Assembly: GCA_021324915.1 (NCBI GenBank)
Contig: JAJPIC010000023.1
Location: 62,001-126,000 of the forward strand
Length of the DNA: 64,000 bases
Origin: Beijerinckiaceae bacterium
Lineage (GTDB): Bacteria; Pseudomonadota; Alphaproteobacteria; Rhizobiales; Beijerinckiaceae
Reading direction: 5' to 3'
Shown in pieces: positions 1-8,335 of this stretch. Position 1 is the stretch's first letter, and each line of letters starts with the position of its first letter. The notes under the pieces are model-generated. The model ran no database searches and was not told the origin of the DNA. It worked only from the letters and a program-made list of their open reading frames with translations. The position numbers and the translations under genes were made by a program.

Positions 1-456
1 ACCAATGCGGTGACGATCGACGCCGATGCCGTGCATGAATTGACGCTGAGCGGGCCGGGGGCAGGAGGGCTCGCGACGGCCTCGTCGGTGGTCGCCGATA
101 TTGTCGATATTGCCAAGGGCGCGCGCCTACCGCCTTTCGGCCTGCCGGTCGCGGCACTTGCCCCGCTCGAACAAGCCCCGCTCCAGATGCACGAGGGCGG
201 CTATTACATCCGGCTCTCGGTCTACGACCGGCCGGGCGCAGCGGCGGCGATTGCCATGCGCATGGCGGAGCGCTCGATCTCGCTCGAAAGCATCATGCAG
301 CGCCGCCGTCCCGGCGAGCGCAAGCCGGCGGCCGTGCCGGTGGTGCTCATCACACATGCCACTTACGAAAAACTGATCCGCGAGGCGCTCGCGGCCGTAA
401 TGGCCGACGGTTTCGTGGCTGAGCCGCCGCAGCTCATCCGCATCGAGCGCGAATAG
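1..456 (+). CDS. hom: homoserine dehydrogenase, C-terminal part (5' end outside window)
   Basis: The reading frame is open from the first base, so this is the 3' end of a gene that begins upstream. The product reduces aspartate semialdehyde to homoserine for threonine, methionine and isoleucine synthesis. The visible part holds the end of the catalytic domain (GPGAGGLATASSVVADIVDIA, read in two halves) and then a C-terminal ACT domain (YYIRLSVYDRPGAAA onward) that in this family binds threonine for feedback inhibition. glpX follows 27 bases later on the same strand, the usual Rhizobiales order. An internal GTG at 10 is not the real start. Confidence 0.93.
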   Translation, partial: TNAVTIDADAVHELTLSGPGAGGLATASSVVADIVDIAKGARLPPFGLPVAALAPLEQAPLQMHEGGYYIRLSVYDRPGAAAAIAMRMAERSISLESIMQRRRPGERKPAAVPVVLITHATYEKLIREALAAVMADGFVAEPPQLIRIERE

Positions 457-483
457 GTTCCAGGCAAAAAGGGGAATGCGCAC

Positions 484-1479
<996 letters not shown>

Positions 1480-1500
1480 CCCTCTCCTTGTGGGAGTGGG

Positions 1501-1520
1501 TGGCCGGCGAATGCCGGCCA
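1501..1520 (+). terminator. strong hairpin after glpX
   Basis: A perfect 8-bp inverted repeat (TGGCCGGC, loop GAAT, GCCGGCCA) lies 21 bases after the glpX stop. There is no T-run, so it is a hairpin that could act as an attenuator or 3'-end stabiliser rather than a clear rho-independent terminator. Its position argues that the next gene starts after it, at 1535 and not 1490. Confidence 0.45.
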
Positions 1521-1534
1521 GGCGAGGGGCTGCC

Positions 1535-2079
1535 GTGACGCATCCACCACAACAACAAGACTCGTACCGCGAAGCGCGGGAACGCCAAAAACACGAAGAC
1601 AATATTAAAATAGTCAGTGCGCTCAATCGCGTTGCTGACGAGCTTACTGTTACAGAAAAACAACAAAATCGAAGCGACCGTTGCAGGGCAATTCGCGAAT
1701 GTATCAGTATTGTTCTGATCCTTGGGACTGTAGTTGCGGCCGGAGCTGGGGATTATTGCTTTTATCGGCAGTTCGAAGAGATGAAGAGTGCCGGGGCTGA
1801 TACGCAAAGGATCATTAACGCCAATAATGCCCTTGCACAGGCTGCCAAGGACCAAGCCGCTGCGGAAAAAGCCTCTGCTAAAGCAATCGAAATAGAAGCA
1901 ACCTCAAGTCGCGCGTGGTTATTTGTGTCCTACGATGTTCCCCAAGGCCCTCAAGTTGTTCGAAACTCCATTTCCTTAAACTTCAGCATCGCAAACGTAG
2001 GGCATACGCCAGCAATCATCACAAACATCGAGACTCATTTGTTCGTGAGCACTGGTTCTATGTTCTTCACTGACGGACC
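1535..2079 (+). pseudogene. single-TM membrane protein, 5' part, interrupted by an IS1595-type element
   Basis: The N-terminal 181 codons of a protein I cannot name. GTG 1535 is preferred because GAGGGG lies about 7 bases upstream and a hairpin occupies the longer start. The frame encodes a charged N-terminus, one membrane segment (about residues 50-72, ISIVLILGTVVAAGAG), an alanine-rich coiled stretch, and a periplasmic region starting RAWLFVSYDVPQGP with the N-x-G-x-TPA pattern (NVGHTPAI) common in Rhizobiales single-pass proteins of unknown function. The frame runs into the insertion at 2080. Removing the element and one target-site copy joins it in frame to 4491-4824, giving a 292-residue protein. 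Confidence 0.8.
2072..2079. repeat. 8-bp target-site duplication (left copy; right copy 4483-4490)
   Basis: GACGGACC occurs directly outside both inverted repeats. Deleting the element and one copy restores the interrupted reading frame. Confidence 0.95.
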
Positions 2080-2103
2080 GGCAATTATCACCTTGACATA
2101 GTA
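2080..2103 (+). repeat. left terminal inverted repeat of IS1595-type element
   Basis: 24 bases that are the exact reverse complement of 4459-4482. Similarity stops at base 25. Confidence 0.95.
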
Positions 2104-2140
2104 CGGCATAGATGTAGGATGGCTGGCATAGGAGCTAGCC

Positions 2141-3061
2141 ATGTCCAATCTGTCGAACCCGATCTTTCACGACGAAGCCAAAGCCCGCGAGTGGCTTGAG
2201 GCACGGGTTTGGCCGAATGGTCCCGTCTGCCCGCATTGCGGCACGGTCGATCAGGCGACGCTCATGAAAGGCAAAACGACGCGCGCTGGCCTCTATCAGT
2301 GCAACTCGTGCCGCGAGCCGTTCACCGTCACCGTTGGTACGCTCTATGAGCGCAGCAAGGTTCCGCTGCACAAGTGGCTTGCCGTGACTCATCTCATGAT
2401 GGCGTTAAAGAAAGGCATGTCGGCTTTGCAGATCAGCCGCATGATCGGCTTAAGCTACAAAACGACTTGGTTTCTTTGCCATCGCATTCGCGAGTCGCTT
2501 CGCGCCGATTATATGTTGCCGCCCATCGGCGGCTCTAACAAGGTTGTCGAAGCCGACGAAACTTACATCGGCGGCAAAGCCAAGAACCGCGCTCATCGCG
2601 AACCGGCCCATAAGCAAGCCGTTCTTTCGCTTGTCGAGCGCGAAGGCCATGTGCGCTCATTCCACATCGCCAATGTTACCGCGACCACGCTTCGCCCGAT
2701 CATCGCAAAGAATGTCCAGATGGCTTCTATGCTCATGACTGACGAAAGCACCGTGTATCCGTCAATCGGCAAAGACTTTGCCAATCACGGCGCGGTCAAT
2801 CACAGCGCGAACGAATATGCGCGTCTCGGCGGTTTCATTCATATCAACACAGCCGAGAATTTCTTCTCGATTGTGAAGCGCGGAATTGTCGGTTCGTTCC
2901 ATCATGTAAGCGAAGCGCATTTGCATCGCTACATGCTCGAATTCGATTACCGCTATAACACTCGCGATATGACCGACGCGGAACGCTTCACCGCGTCGGT
3001 TAGTGGCATTGTCGGAAAGCGTTTGACTTATCGGCGGACTGGTGAAGCAAGGGAATTTTAA
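2141..3061 (+). CDS. IS1595-family transposase
   Basis: 306-residue transposase of the ISXO2/IS1595 type. The N-terminus has a zinc ribbon (CPHCG ... CNSC, about residues 29-58) followed by an HTH-like stretch (MSALQISRMIGLSYKTTWFL, about 93-112). The DDE-like core shows VVEADETYIGG (first Asp), MTDESTVYPSIG (second Asp) and NTAENFFSIVKRGIVGSFHH, the conserved third-residue region. ATG 2141 lies 61 bases inside the left inverted repeat. The frame is intact, so the element may still be active. Confidence 0.93.
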   Translation: MSNLSNPIFHDEAKAREWLEARVWPNGPVCPHCGTVDQATLMKGKTTRAGLYQCNSCREPFTVTVGTLYERSKVPLHKWLAVTHLMMALKKGMSALQISRMIGLSYKTTWFLCHRIRESLRADYMLPPIGGSNKVVEADETYIGGKAKNRAHREPAHKQAVLSLVEREGHVRSFHIANVTATTLRPIIAKNVQMASMLMTDESTVYPSIGKDFANHGAVNHSANEYARLGGFIHINTAENFFSIVKRGIVGSFHHVSEAHLHRYMLEFDYRYNTRDMTDAERFTASVSGIVGKRLTYRRTGEAREF

Positions 3062-3103
3062 GATCCAAGCTCACGCCTTTTTGCGTTGGAGGAGGAAGCG
3101 CCT

Positions 3104-3340
3104 ATGAAGCTTAGAGAGACCGCAATTCGCGGCGAAACAGTGCGCTTGCTCTATGCAGACGCCCCCACCAAAGACGAAGCTTCAGAATGGGTCGAGTTAC
3201 AAATGAAATTGGAGGGGGATGATAACCGGCGGCTCGGAGTAATTCAGAAAGCCGCCCTTCTTCGTTTGCGAGCCTTAATTGACGAAGAAATGACTCGCTT
3301 TGGTAGGTTGAGCGATCAAATTCGCGAACAGCCTCCCTAA
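3104..3340 (+). CDS. small hypothetical protein, IS passenger
   Basis: 78 residues starting at ATG 3104, with GGAGGAAG 5-12 bases upstream. An upstream in-frame TTG at 3086 has no such site. It is highly charged, predicted helical and cytoplasmic (MKLRETAIRGETVRLLYADA, then KAALLRLRALIDEEMTRFGR). It lies 42 bases after the transposase and may be co-transcribed. I recognise no family. Its position inside the inverted repeats makes it cargo or an accessory transposition gene. Confidence 0.6.
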   Translation: MKLRETAIRGETVRLLYADAPTKDEASEWVELQMKLEGDDNRRLGVIQKAALLRLRALIDEEMTRFGRLSDQIREQPP

Positions 3341-3386
3341 GAGTGTCAGCCATCGTGGACCATTTTCAAAACGAAGGAGCCTAGCC

Positions 3387-3548
3387 ATGACCGTCGAGTT
3401 CGACGATCTCTCTAATGACATGCAAAACATAATCACCAAATTGGAGGTCGAGATGCACGAACTACGATTCGAAGCACAGTTCTACCGGGCAACCACACTT
3501 ATCGTTTTTCTCTTTGTGGCCGAGCGGATTTGGCATCACTTTTTTTGA
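3387..3548 (+). CDS. 53-residue protein with C-terminal membrane segment, IS passenger
   Basis: A short frame from ATG 3387 to TGA 3548 preceded by GAAGGAG. The product has an acidic N-terminus (MTVEFDDLSNDM), an amphipathic helix (IITKLEVEMHELRFEAQF) and a hydrophobic tail (ATTLIVFLFVAERIWHHFF) that looks like a single tail anchor. The architecture resembles tiny tail-anchored proteins, but no function can be assigned. Its 3' end overlaps a convergent short frame (3499-3684). Confidence 0.5.
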   Translation: MTVEFDDLSNDMQNIITKLEVEMHELRFEAQFYRATTLIVFLFVAERIWHHFF

Positions 3549-3684
3549 GGTCTTTAGGCGGCTTGGTTCCCCGATGCTTCGGGCCACTTTTGACTGCAGC
3601 ATCAACGGCGCGCTCAAAGCGTGCCCAGTGCTCGGCTTCGTCGCTCGTATGGTGCGGGTTTGGCTTTTGAGGAGTCTTGATCAT
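3499..3684 (-). CDS. 61-residue basic protein, IS passenger (tentative)
   Basis: The frame encodes MIKTPQKPNPHHTSDEAEHW, an acidic helical middle (ARFERAVDAAVKSGPKHRG) and a Lys/Arg-rich tail. The EHWARFERAVDAA stretch has the look of small alphaproteobacterial proteins of the 'ExxRFxxxxxxV' type, and composition is protein-like rather than shadow-like. It overlaps the end of the 53-residue frame by 50 bases and the start of the next gene by 8, on the opposite strand. Function unknown; it could be a spurious frame. Confidence 0.4.
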   Translation of the reverse strand: MIKTPQKPNPHHTSDEAEHWARFERAVDAAVKSGPKHRGTKPPKDLKKSDAKSARPQREKR

Positions 3685-4357
3685 GCCGCCTCAGTCACTT
3701 CGAACAATCTGCCCAGATGCTGGCGTGTCTTTCACGCCTGAACGAACCATTGAGCGACCAGAGGTCGCGAGTTGGATCGCGCAATGTATCACGTGCTGGT
3801 CATGGGTCGAGACGCAAACGAGCCGTCTTTTCTCCTTATTGCTTGGACTGAACATAGAAGCCGGAGTGGAACTTTACAATTCGTTTGGCGGAGCCAGCCT
3901 AAAAGAGAATGCCATTAAGGTGCTGGCACGCTCAAAGCTAGCGCCAGCCCATTACCAACTCATCGACGCGCTACTGAAAGTCATCAATTCGCATCAAAAG
4001 ACGCGCGATAAGATTGCCCATTGGTATTGGGGCATATCCGATCAAATCCAGGATGGCCTTGTGCTCGTCGACCCAAAGGACATTCTCATTCGAGACGCGC
4101 GCATAGCGGATAAACAATTACGGAGCGAGCAACTCACCGCAGATGACTATAGGATAACGCTTGAACACATCTATATTTATAGAGTTAGGGATTTACAGGC
4201 GGACGCCAAAACCTTCATCGAGCTCGCTGCTTTAGTCAACAAATGTCACGGCTTGTGCAGGCTGACAGGGAATAGGCTCTGGCAGCTACGCGACGAGCTA
4301 TCGCGCGACGCTCGTCTGGTGGAACGGTTAAACCCGTCGTCATCGGCGGGTCAATAA
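3677..4357 (+). CDS. hypothetical protein with HEPN-like RxxxxH motif, IS passenger
   Basis: 226 residues, predicted mostly helical. Near the middle it has NSHQKTRDKIAHWYWG. RDKIAH fits the R-x4-H pattern of HEPN ribonucleases or nucleic-acid-binding proteins, and the surrounding helices (WSWVETQTSRLFSLLLGLN before, ITLEHIYIYRVRDLQADAKTF after) are compatible with a four-helix HEPN bundle. That assignment is inference from one motif. The first ATG may not be the start; ATG 3683 is close by. It sits at the right end of the IS element, 101 bases from the terminal repeat. Codon use is less GC-rich than in glpX or recJ, so it was probably acquired with the element. Confidence 0.65.
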   Translation: MIMPPQSLRTICPDAGVSFTPERTIERPEVASWIAQCITCWSWVETQTSRLFSLLLGLNIEAGVELYNSFGGASLKENAIKVLARSKLAPAHYQLIDALLKVINSHQKTRDKIAHWYWGISDQIQDGLVLVDPKDILIRDARIADKQLRSEQLTADDYRITLEHIYIYRVRDLQADAKTFIELAALVNKCHGLCRLTGNRLWQLRDELSRDARLVERLNPSSSAGQ

Positions 4358-4458
4358 AGTCGTTCGATTCCGATAGCACCGCGCGAGCAATTTGCTCTTT
4401 CGTAACGAGGAACGCTTCAACTTCGCCGACCTGTCGGCTGCTATCTACCATTTGAGCC

Positions 4459-4482
4459 TACTATGTCAAGGTGATAATTGCC
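4459..4482 (-). repeat. right terminal inverted repeat of IS1595-type element
   Basis: Exact reverse complement of 2080-2103. It is followed at once by the second GACGGACC target-site copy. Confidence 0.95.
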
Positions 4483-4824
4483 GACGGACCAGACCCTCTC
4501 TCTCCCATGGCTAATGAGTCTCGAGATTCCTCAGAAACACCGTTGTCTAGCAAAGACGGAACATTCATCTTCGGAAAAGACATCAGTACTCAGCCCATCG
4601 TCGCCGCAAATTCCAGAATTTCAGGGATTAACGCAAGTTTCTTGTTTAAGGGTCGGCAATTATCGATTGGAGCTGGTCACGGAAGCTGGTTCTATTGCAA
4701 AATTACATACAAAGACGTCTTTGGCATTGAGAGACACACTAGTTACTACGTGGGCCTCTACGGGGCCGCTGCTCGATATCCGACAAACAAAAAGATTGAT
4801 GAACAATATAACGCGTGGGATTAG
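4483..4824 (+). pseudogene. single-TM membrane protein, 3' part, displaced by the insertion
   Basis: This fragment starts with the second copy of the target duplication (4483-4490) and continues in the same codon phase as the 5' part. The rejoined protein reads from FFTDGPD on. It adds about 110 residues including TFIFGKDISTQPIV and GSWFYCKITYKDVFGIERH, a plausible beta-rich extracytoplasmic domain, and stops at TAG 4822-4824. An ATG inside the fragment could allow re-initiation, but without the membrane segment it is unlikely to be functional. Exact restoration of the frame shows that the insertion is recent. Confidence 0.8.
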
Positions 4825-5002
4825 CGCGCTCGCTGCAACGGTACACGTTCTCAAATCGCTGAGAATTCCGTTTCCCTCATTCCTCTTGCGAAGGGGGAGA
4901 AGGTGCTCACTCCTCGTCGCAAACCCGTCATCGGCGCGTCACGCCTCCTGCACGCAAGCGCGGCAGACTTGCCTTCGCGCTTGAGCGCGAGGGGAGATGA
5001 CC

Positions 5003-5209
5003 ATGAGCAAAGCCAAGGTCGAGCATCACGAAGCGGCCGCCGAACATCATGAACACGCGGCGCGCCATCATCGCGAAGCGGCGAAACATCACGAAGAGGG
5101 CGACCACGAGAAAGCCGGCCACCATGCGCATGTCGCGCATGGCCATACGGTCCACGCCGTGCACCACGCCGAAGAAGCCTCGAAGCATCACGCTGAGTCG
5201 CACAGCTGA
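5003..5209 (+). CDS. histidine-rich small protein
   Basis: 68 residues, of which 21 are His, built from HH-E/A-A repeats such as AAAEHHEHAARHHREAAKHH. ATG 5003 is chosen over 4997 because GGGGAG ends 6 bases upstream. Proteins of this kind are widespread in Rhizobiales and Burkholderiales, and metal (Ni, Zn, Cu) buffering is a reasonable guess from composition, not a demonstrated role. It has no signal peptide or membrane segment, so it should be cytoplasmic. It lies alone between the IS-disrupted gene and recJ. Confidence 0.8.
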   Translation: MSKAKVEHHEAAAEHHEHAARHHREAAKHHEEGDHEKAGHHAHVAHGHTVHAVHHAEEASKHHAESHS

Positions 5210-5356
5210 GGGGCAGAGGTCCCAAGCCGGCGGAAGCCAACAGGTACTGCGTAGGCTTCCGCGGGCGTTCGTTTATGCCGCGAGCGCCTTCCGATCAGCT
5301 GTTGATCGGCCGCCGACGAAAGCTGATTTCTGCCTGCCGCTCGGCTAAGCTCGGGC

Positions 5357-7165
5357 GTGGGCGAATCTCGTTTTTTTCTCGGCATTGAACGTTCGGCGCT
5401 CGGCCGGCCCTGGCGCGAGCGGCTCGACGAGGCAGGGCAAAGCCGGGCGCTCGCCATTGCCCAGATCCACGGCCATCCGGATCTTCTCGCGCGGGTTCTC
5501 GCCGCCCGCGGCGTCACGCCCGAAGGAGCCGAGCCGCACCTCGATCCGACGCTCCGCCGGCTGATGCCGGATCCGGCGACGTTAAGCGATATGGAAAGCG
5601 CCGCCGAACGCCTGGCGGCGGCGATTATTGCCGGCGTGAAGATCGCGATTTTCGGCGACTATGACGTCGATGGCGCCGCATCCGCGGCGCTCCTCTCCGA
5701 ATTTCTCACCGCTGCCGGCGTGCCGCATATCGTGCGTATTCCGGATCGCATTTTCGAAGGCTATGGGCCGAATGCGACCGCCATCGGCGAGCTCGCCCCA
5801 GACGGCGCGCGGCTGCTCGTCTGCGTCGATTGCGGCACGACGAGCCATGCGCCGCTCGCCGAGGCGCGCAAGCTCGGGTTGGGGGTGATCGTTCTCGATC
5901 ATCACCAGGCGCCGGAAATCTTGCCGGACGCGATCATCGTCAATCCGAACCGGCAGGACGATCTCTCGGGTCTCGGCCAGCTTTGCGCCGCGGGCGTCAC
6001 CTTCATGACGCTCGTCGCGACGAACCGCCTGTTGCGCGCCCGCGGATTTTGGAAGGCGCGCCCCGAGCCCGATCTTCTCTTGGGCCTCGATCTCGTCGCG
6101 CTTGCGACGATTGCCGATGTCGCGCCTCTGACCGGCCTCAACCGCGCCTTTGTCGTCAAAGGCCTTGCGTTGATGCGCGCCCGGGGCCGTCCCGGGCTCA
6201 CGGCTTTGTTCGATGTCGCCGGCGCAGGCGGCCCGCCCAATGTCTATCACCTCGGCTTTTTGATCGGGCCACGCATCAACGCGGGCGGCAGAATTGGCGA
6301 TGCGGCGCTCGGCGCGAAATTGCTCATTGCGCGCGACGAGACCGAGGCGCGGCGCATCGCAAGCGAGCTCGACAGGCTCAACAAGGAACGCCAAGCGGTC
6401 GAGGCTTCCATGCTCGAGGCCGCTTCGGCGATGGCCGATGATGCGCGAGGAGCAATCGTCGTCACGGGCGAAGATTGGCATCAAGGCGTAGTCGGCTTGA
6501 TTGCGGGGCGCCTCAAGGAAAGATATCGGCGGCCGGCCTTTGCGATTGCTTTCGACGGCGCGATCGGCACGGGCTCCGGCCGCTCGGTCCTCGGCATTGA
6601 TCTCGGCCGCATCGTACGCCGCGCGGTCGAATCTGGGCTGCTCCTCAAGGGCGGCGGCCATGCGATGGCGGCAGGGATCACTTTGGCGCGCGACAAGCTT
6701 GCCGATTTTCGCGCCTTCCTTGAAGACATGCTCGCCGAAAAGATCGCGTCGCGGAGCGAAGCGCTGCTCATCGATGCGACGCTCACGGCGGCGGGCGCAA
6801 CCCCCGCGCTTTATGCGGCGCTCGAAAAAGCAGGGCCCTACGGGGCGGGAAATCCCGAGCCCATTTTCGTCTTTCCGGGACATCGGATTACCGACGTCAT
6901 GCCGGTGGGGCAGGGCCATATGCGCTGGCGTGCGGAGGCGGGCGACGGCGCCAAGATCGAGGGCATTATATTCCGCGCGGCGGGCGAGCCGATCGGCGAG
7001 GCGCTGACAGGCCTGCGCGGTGCGCCGCTGCATCTTGCCGGCAGTTTGGCGCTCGACCGCTGGAACGGCCGCGAAAAGGTCACCCTGCGGCTTCTCGACC
7101 TCGCGCCGGCGGAACGCCCGCGATCCGAGCATGCACTCCGCGTGCGCGAGGCGGCAGAAGGCTAG
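5357..7165 (+). CDS. recJ: single-stranded-DNA-specific exonuclease RecJ
   Basis: 602-residue 5'-3' ssDNA exonuclease of recombination and mismatch repair. The DHH phosphoesterase motifs are all present: IFGDYDVDG (about residues 98-106), VCVDCG (155-160), LDHHQ (180-184), and the DHHA1 motif GGGHAMAAG near 430-440. GPRINAGGRIGDA in the middle is the RecJ signature between the two lobes, and a C-terminal OB-like domain follows (YGAGNPEPIF). The start is GTG 5357. recJ followed by tRNA-Glu is the expected alphaproteobacterial order after hom-glpX. Confidence 0.96.
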   Translation: MGESRFFLGIERSALGRPWRERLDEAGQSRALAIAQIHGHPDLLARVLAARGVTPEGAEPHLDPTLRRLMPDPATLSDMESAAERLAAAIIAGVKIAIFGDYDVDGAASAALLSEFLTAAGVPHIVRIPDRIFEGYGPNATAIGELAPDGARLLVCVDCGTTSHAPLAEARKLGLGVIVLDHHQAPEILPDAIIVNPNRQDDLSGLGQLCAAGVTFMTLVATNRLLRARGFWKARPEPDLLLGLDLVALATIADVAPLTGLNRAFVVKGLALMRARGRPGLTALFDVAGAGGPPNVYHLGFLIGPRINAGGRIGDAALGAKLLIARDETEARRIASELDRLNKERQAVEASMLEAASAMADDARGAIVVTGEDWHQGVVGLIAGRLKERYRRPAFAIAFDGAIGTGSGRSVLGIDLGRIVRRAVESGLLLKGGGHAMAAGITLARDKLADFRAFLEDMLAEKIASRSEALLIDATLTAAGATPALYAALEKAGPYGAGNPEPIFVFPGHRITDVMPVGQGHMRWRAEAGDGAKIEGIIFRAAGEPIGEALTGLRGAPLHLAGSLALDRWNGREKVTLRLLDLAPAERPRSEHALRVREAAEG

Positions 7166-7332
7166 GGGCGCCTTCCCCGCTTGAAGCGCAAGCTGGGTCA
7201 GCACATTTAAGTCCAAGCCGGCTGCGCTCGTGCCCTATGAGAGCGGGGCCGATCGCTTTGCCCCTGGGCGGGGCACCGAGCCGACCTTGCCAGGGCGGTG
7301 CCCGGTCTCTATACCTCGCGCGTCCCGCCCAT

Positions 7333-7408
7333 GCGCCCATCGTCTAGCGGTCCAGGACGTTGCCCTTTCACGGCAAAAACACGGGTTCGAGTCCCGTTGG
7401 GCGCGCCA
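7333..7408 (+). tRNA. tRNA-Glu (anticodon TTC), CCA encoded
   Basis: Complete cloverleaf: acceptor stem GCGCCCA/TGGGCGC, anticodon stem-loop TTGCC-CTTTCAC-GGCAA with anticodon TTC, T-arm CGGGTTCGAGTCCCG, discriminator G7405 and CCA at 7406-7408. The 3' part from 7363 is the integration site of the downstream element; its sequence is regenerated, so the tRNA stays functional. Confidence 0.97.
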
Positions 7409-7410
7409 GT
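7363..7410 (+). repeat. att site, left (attL core)
   Basis: 48-bp core shared exactly with 21416-21463. It covers the anticodon loop to the CCA end of tRNA-Glu plus GT. Divergence begins at the next base on both sides. Confidence 0.95.
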
Positions 7411-7453
7411 GATTTCAATGGCCTAGTTCGCAAAGTCGCGGCCTCGCATCGAA

Positions 7454-7473
7454 CGTACGGCAAACGTACGGCA
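7454..7473 (+). repeat. paired CGTACGGCA sites near attL
   Basis: Two direct copies of CGTACGGCA with an 11-bp period (7454-7462, 7465-7473). The same 20-bp unit occurs at 21288-21307 near attR. Spacing of one helical turn and presence at both ends suggest integrase arm-type or excisionase sites. Confidence 0.7.
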
Positions 7474-7663
7474 ATGGCGCGACCGGCGGCCGGTGCAGAG
7501 CTCAGAGCCGAGCGCCCCGCGACCATCCTTTTGCAGAAATCGGCGCAAGTGAGCGCCGGGGGGAAAATCGGCCGTCTCGCACGATCTCCTAATCGCCACG
7601 CGCGGTTCTCTCCCAAAATTATTTTTTGGCATAGAGTGTCGACGACCAATGTGGAGGGGATGT

Positions 7664-7901
7664 ATGCGCGCACTGATCTATGCTGTGATGCTTCTGGGGA
7701 TGGGCTGTTCCCGCAATGGCATGCAGTGACGCCGCGAGCGGCCCTGACAACGGTCCTCCCTGCGACGATCATTATCTGCATGGGGCGCCCGCATACCAAC
7801 GGCCTCCGGAGCCTGATCCGGTCCCTGGCAATACCGCTCTTCCGTGCGCCGATGGCTCATATTCTGGTTGGGACTGCAACGACCGCGGCACGGATCAGTA
7901 G
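7664..7901 (+). pseudogene. small secreted protein, probable frameshift in the signal peptide
   Basis: ATG 7664, preceded by GGAGGGG, opens a hydrophobic signal-like stretch (MRALIYAVMLLGMG) that soon hits a stop at 7727-7729. A second frame continues as WAVPAMACSDAASGPDNG, a natural end of a signal peptide, and runs through a Pro- and Cys-containing mature part (CDDHYLHGAPAYQRPPEP ... DCNDRGTDQ) to TAG 7901. Joining the two needs a small frameshift around 7700. It would be an exported protein of about 75 residues with paired cysteines. The reading is inferred; a sequencing error is possible. Confidence 0.35.
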
Positions 7902-7961
7902 CCTGGTGCGGTGACCTCGTCGTCCTTTCGTCTCATTGTGACGCGCGAAAGGACGTGGGTC

Positions 7962-8198
7962 ATGAGTGACGAAACGAGTGTGAGGCTCTTCAAGCAGCTG
8001 GCGGCAGGCGGCGCGGCACAGCAAAGCGCGATCGACGAAATCATGCGAGGCGGCCATGCGGGCTGCGAGTCGGCGCCGGCGTTTGACCAGATTGCCGCTT
8101 CGCTCCGGGCGGAGCAGCAGCGCGCACGCGATATCGTTGCGCTTCGCAACAAGCCGGTGCCGGTTGTCCGCATCGGGCCCGATGGAAAACGGCGCTGA
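7962..8198 (+). CDS. hypothetical protein, first gene of a coupled trio
   Basis: 78 residues from ATG 7962 (MSDETSVRLFKQLAAGG), with AAAGGA upstream. It is helical and Ala/Arg-rich, with no recognisable domain. The stop TGA shares its A with the ATG of the next gene (8198), so translation is probably coupled. A longer in-frame start at 7911 lacks support. Confidence 0.6.
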   Translation: MSDETSVRLFKQLAAGGAAQQSAIDEIMRGGHAGCESAPAFDQIAASLRAEQQRARDIVALRNKPVPVVRIGPDGKRR

Positions 8199-8335
8199 TG
8201 CCGGCCGAGACCAAGCCGTTTGTGATGCCGAATTGGCGCGAGCTTGTGAATCTGGCGCTTCTTCGAAAGGTTAAGCCTCGCAAGGTGGCGGCGAGGCCGA
8301 AGCAGCCGCGGTTGCTGCGCAGGAGGATTGCCTGA
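8198..8335 (+). CDS. 45-residue basic protein, second gene of a coupled trio
   Basis: A short frame, ATG 8198 to TGA 8335, encoding MPAETKPFVMPNWRELVNLA and then a Lys/Arg-rich tail (LLRKVKPRKVAARPKQP). Its start overlaps the preceding stop by one base and its stop overlaps the next start by one base. This double coupling is the main evidence that it is real. The basic tail suggests nucleic-acid binding; no family is recognised. Confidence 0.5.
   Translation: MPAETKPFVMPNWRELVNLALLRKVKPRKVAARPKQPRLLRRRIA

Larger units (their letters stand above)
2080..4482 (+). mobile_element. IS1595-family insertion sequence with passenger genes
   Basis: The 2,403-bp element is bounded by perfect 24-bp terminal inverted repeats (2080-2103 and 4459-4482, outer end GGCAATTATCACC) and by an 8-bp direct repeat GACGGACC (2072-2079 and 4483-4490). 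An 8-bp duplication is the hallmark of the IS1595 family. It carries a zinc-ribbon/DDE transposase at the left end, then about 1.4 kb of DNA with several short genes and a 226-residue protein, so it is a cargo-bearing (transposon-like) member rather than a minimal IS. The perfect repeats, intact transposase and in-frame host gene indicate recent insertion. Confidence 0.93.
7411..7961. other. left end of the element, no intact gene
   Basis: Apart from the paired CGTACGGCA sites and the remnant at 7664-7901, I see no convincing gene. Long frames here have tRNA-derived or low-quality translations. Confidence 0.5.

Noticed and set aside
4236-4451. 71-residue minus-strand frame at the right end of the IS element
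   Set aside because: Mostly antisense to the 226-residue passenger and lacks a start signal.
5582-7216. 544-residue frame antisense to recJ
   Set aside because: Shadow; recJ motifs are complete on the other strand.
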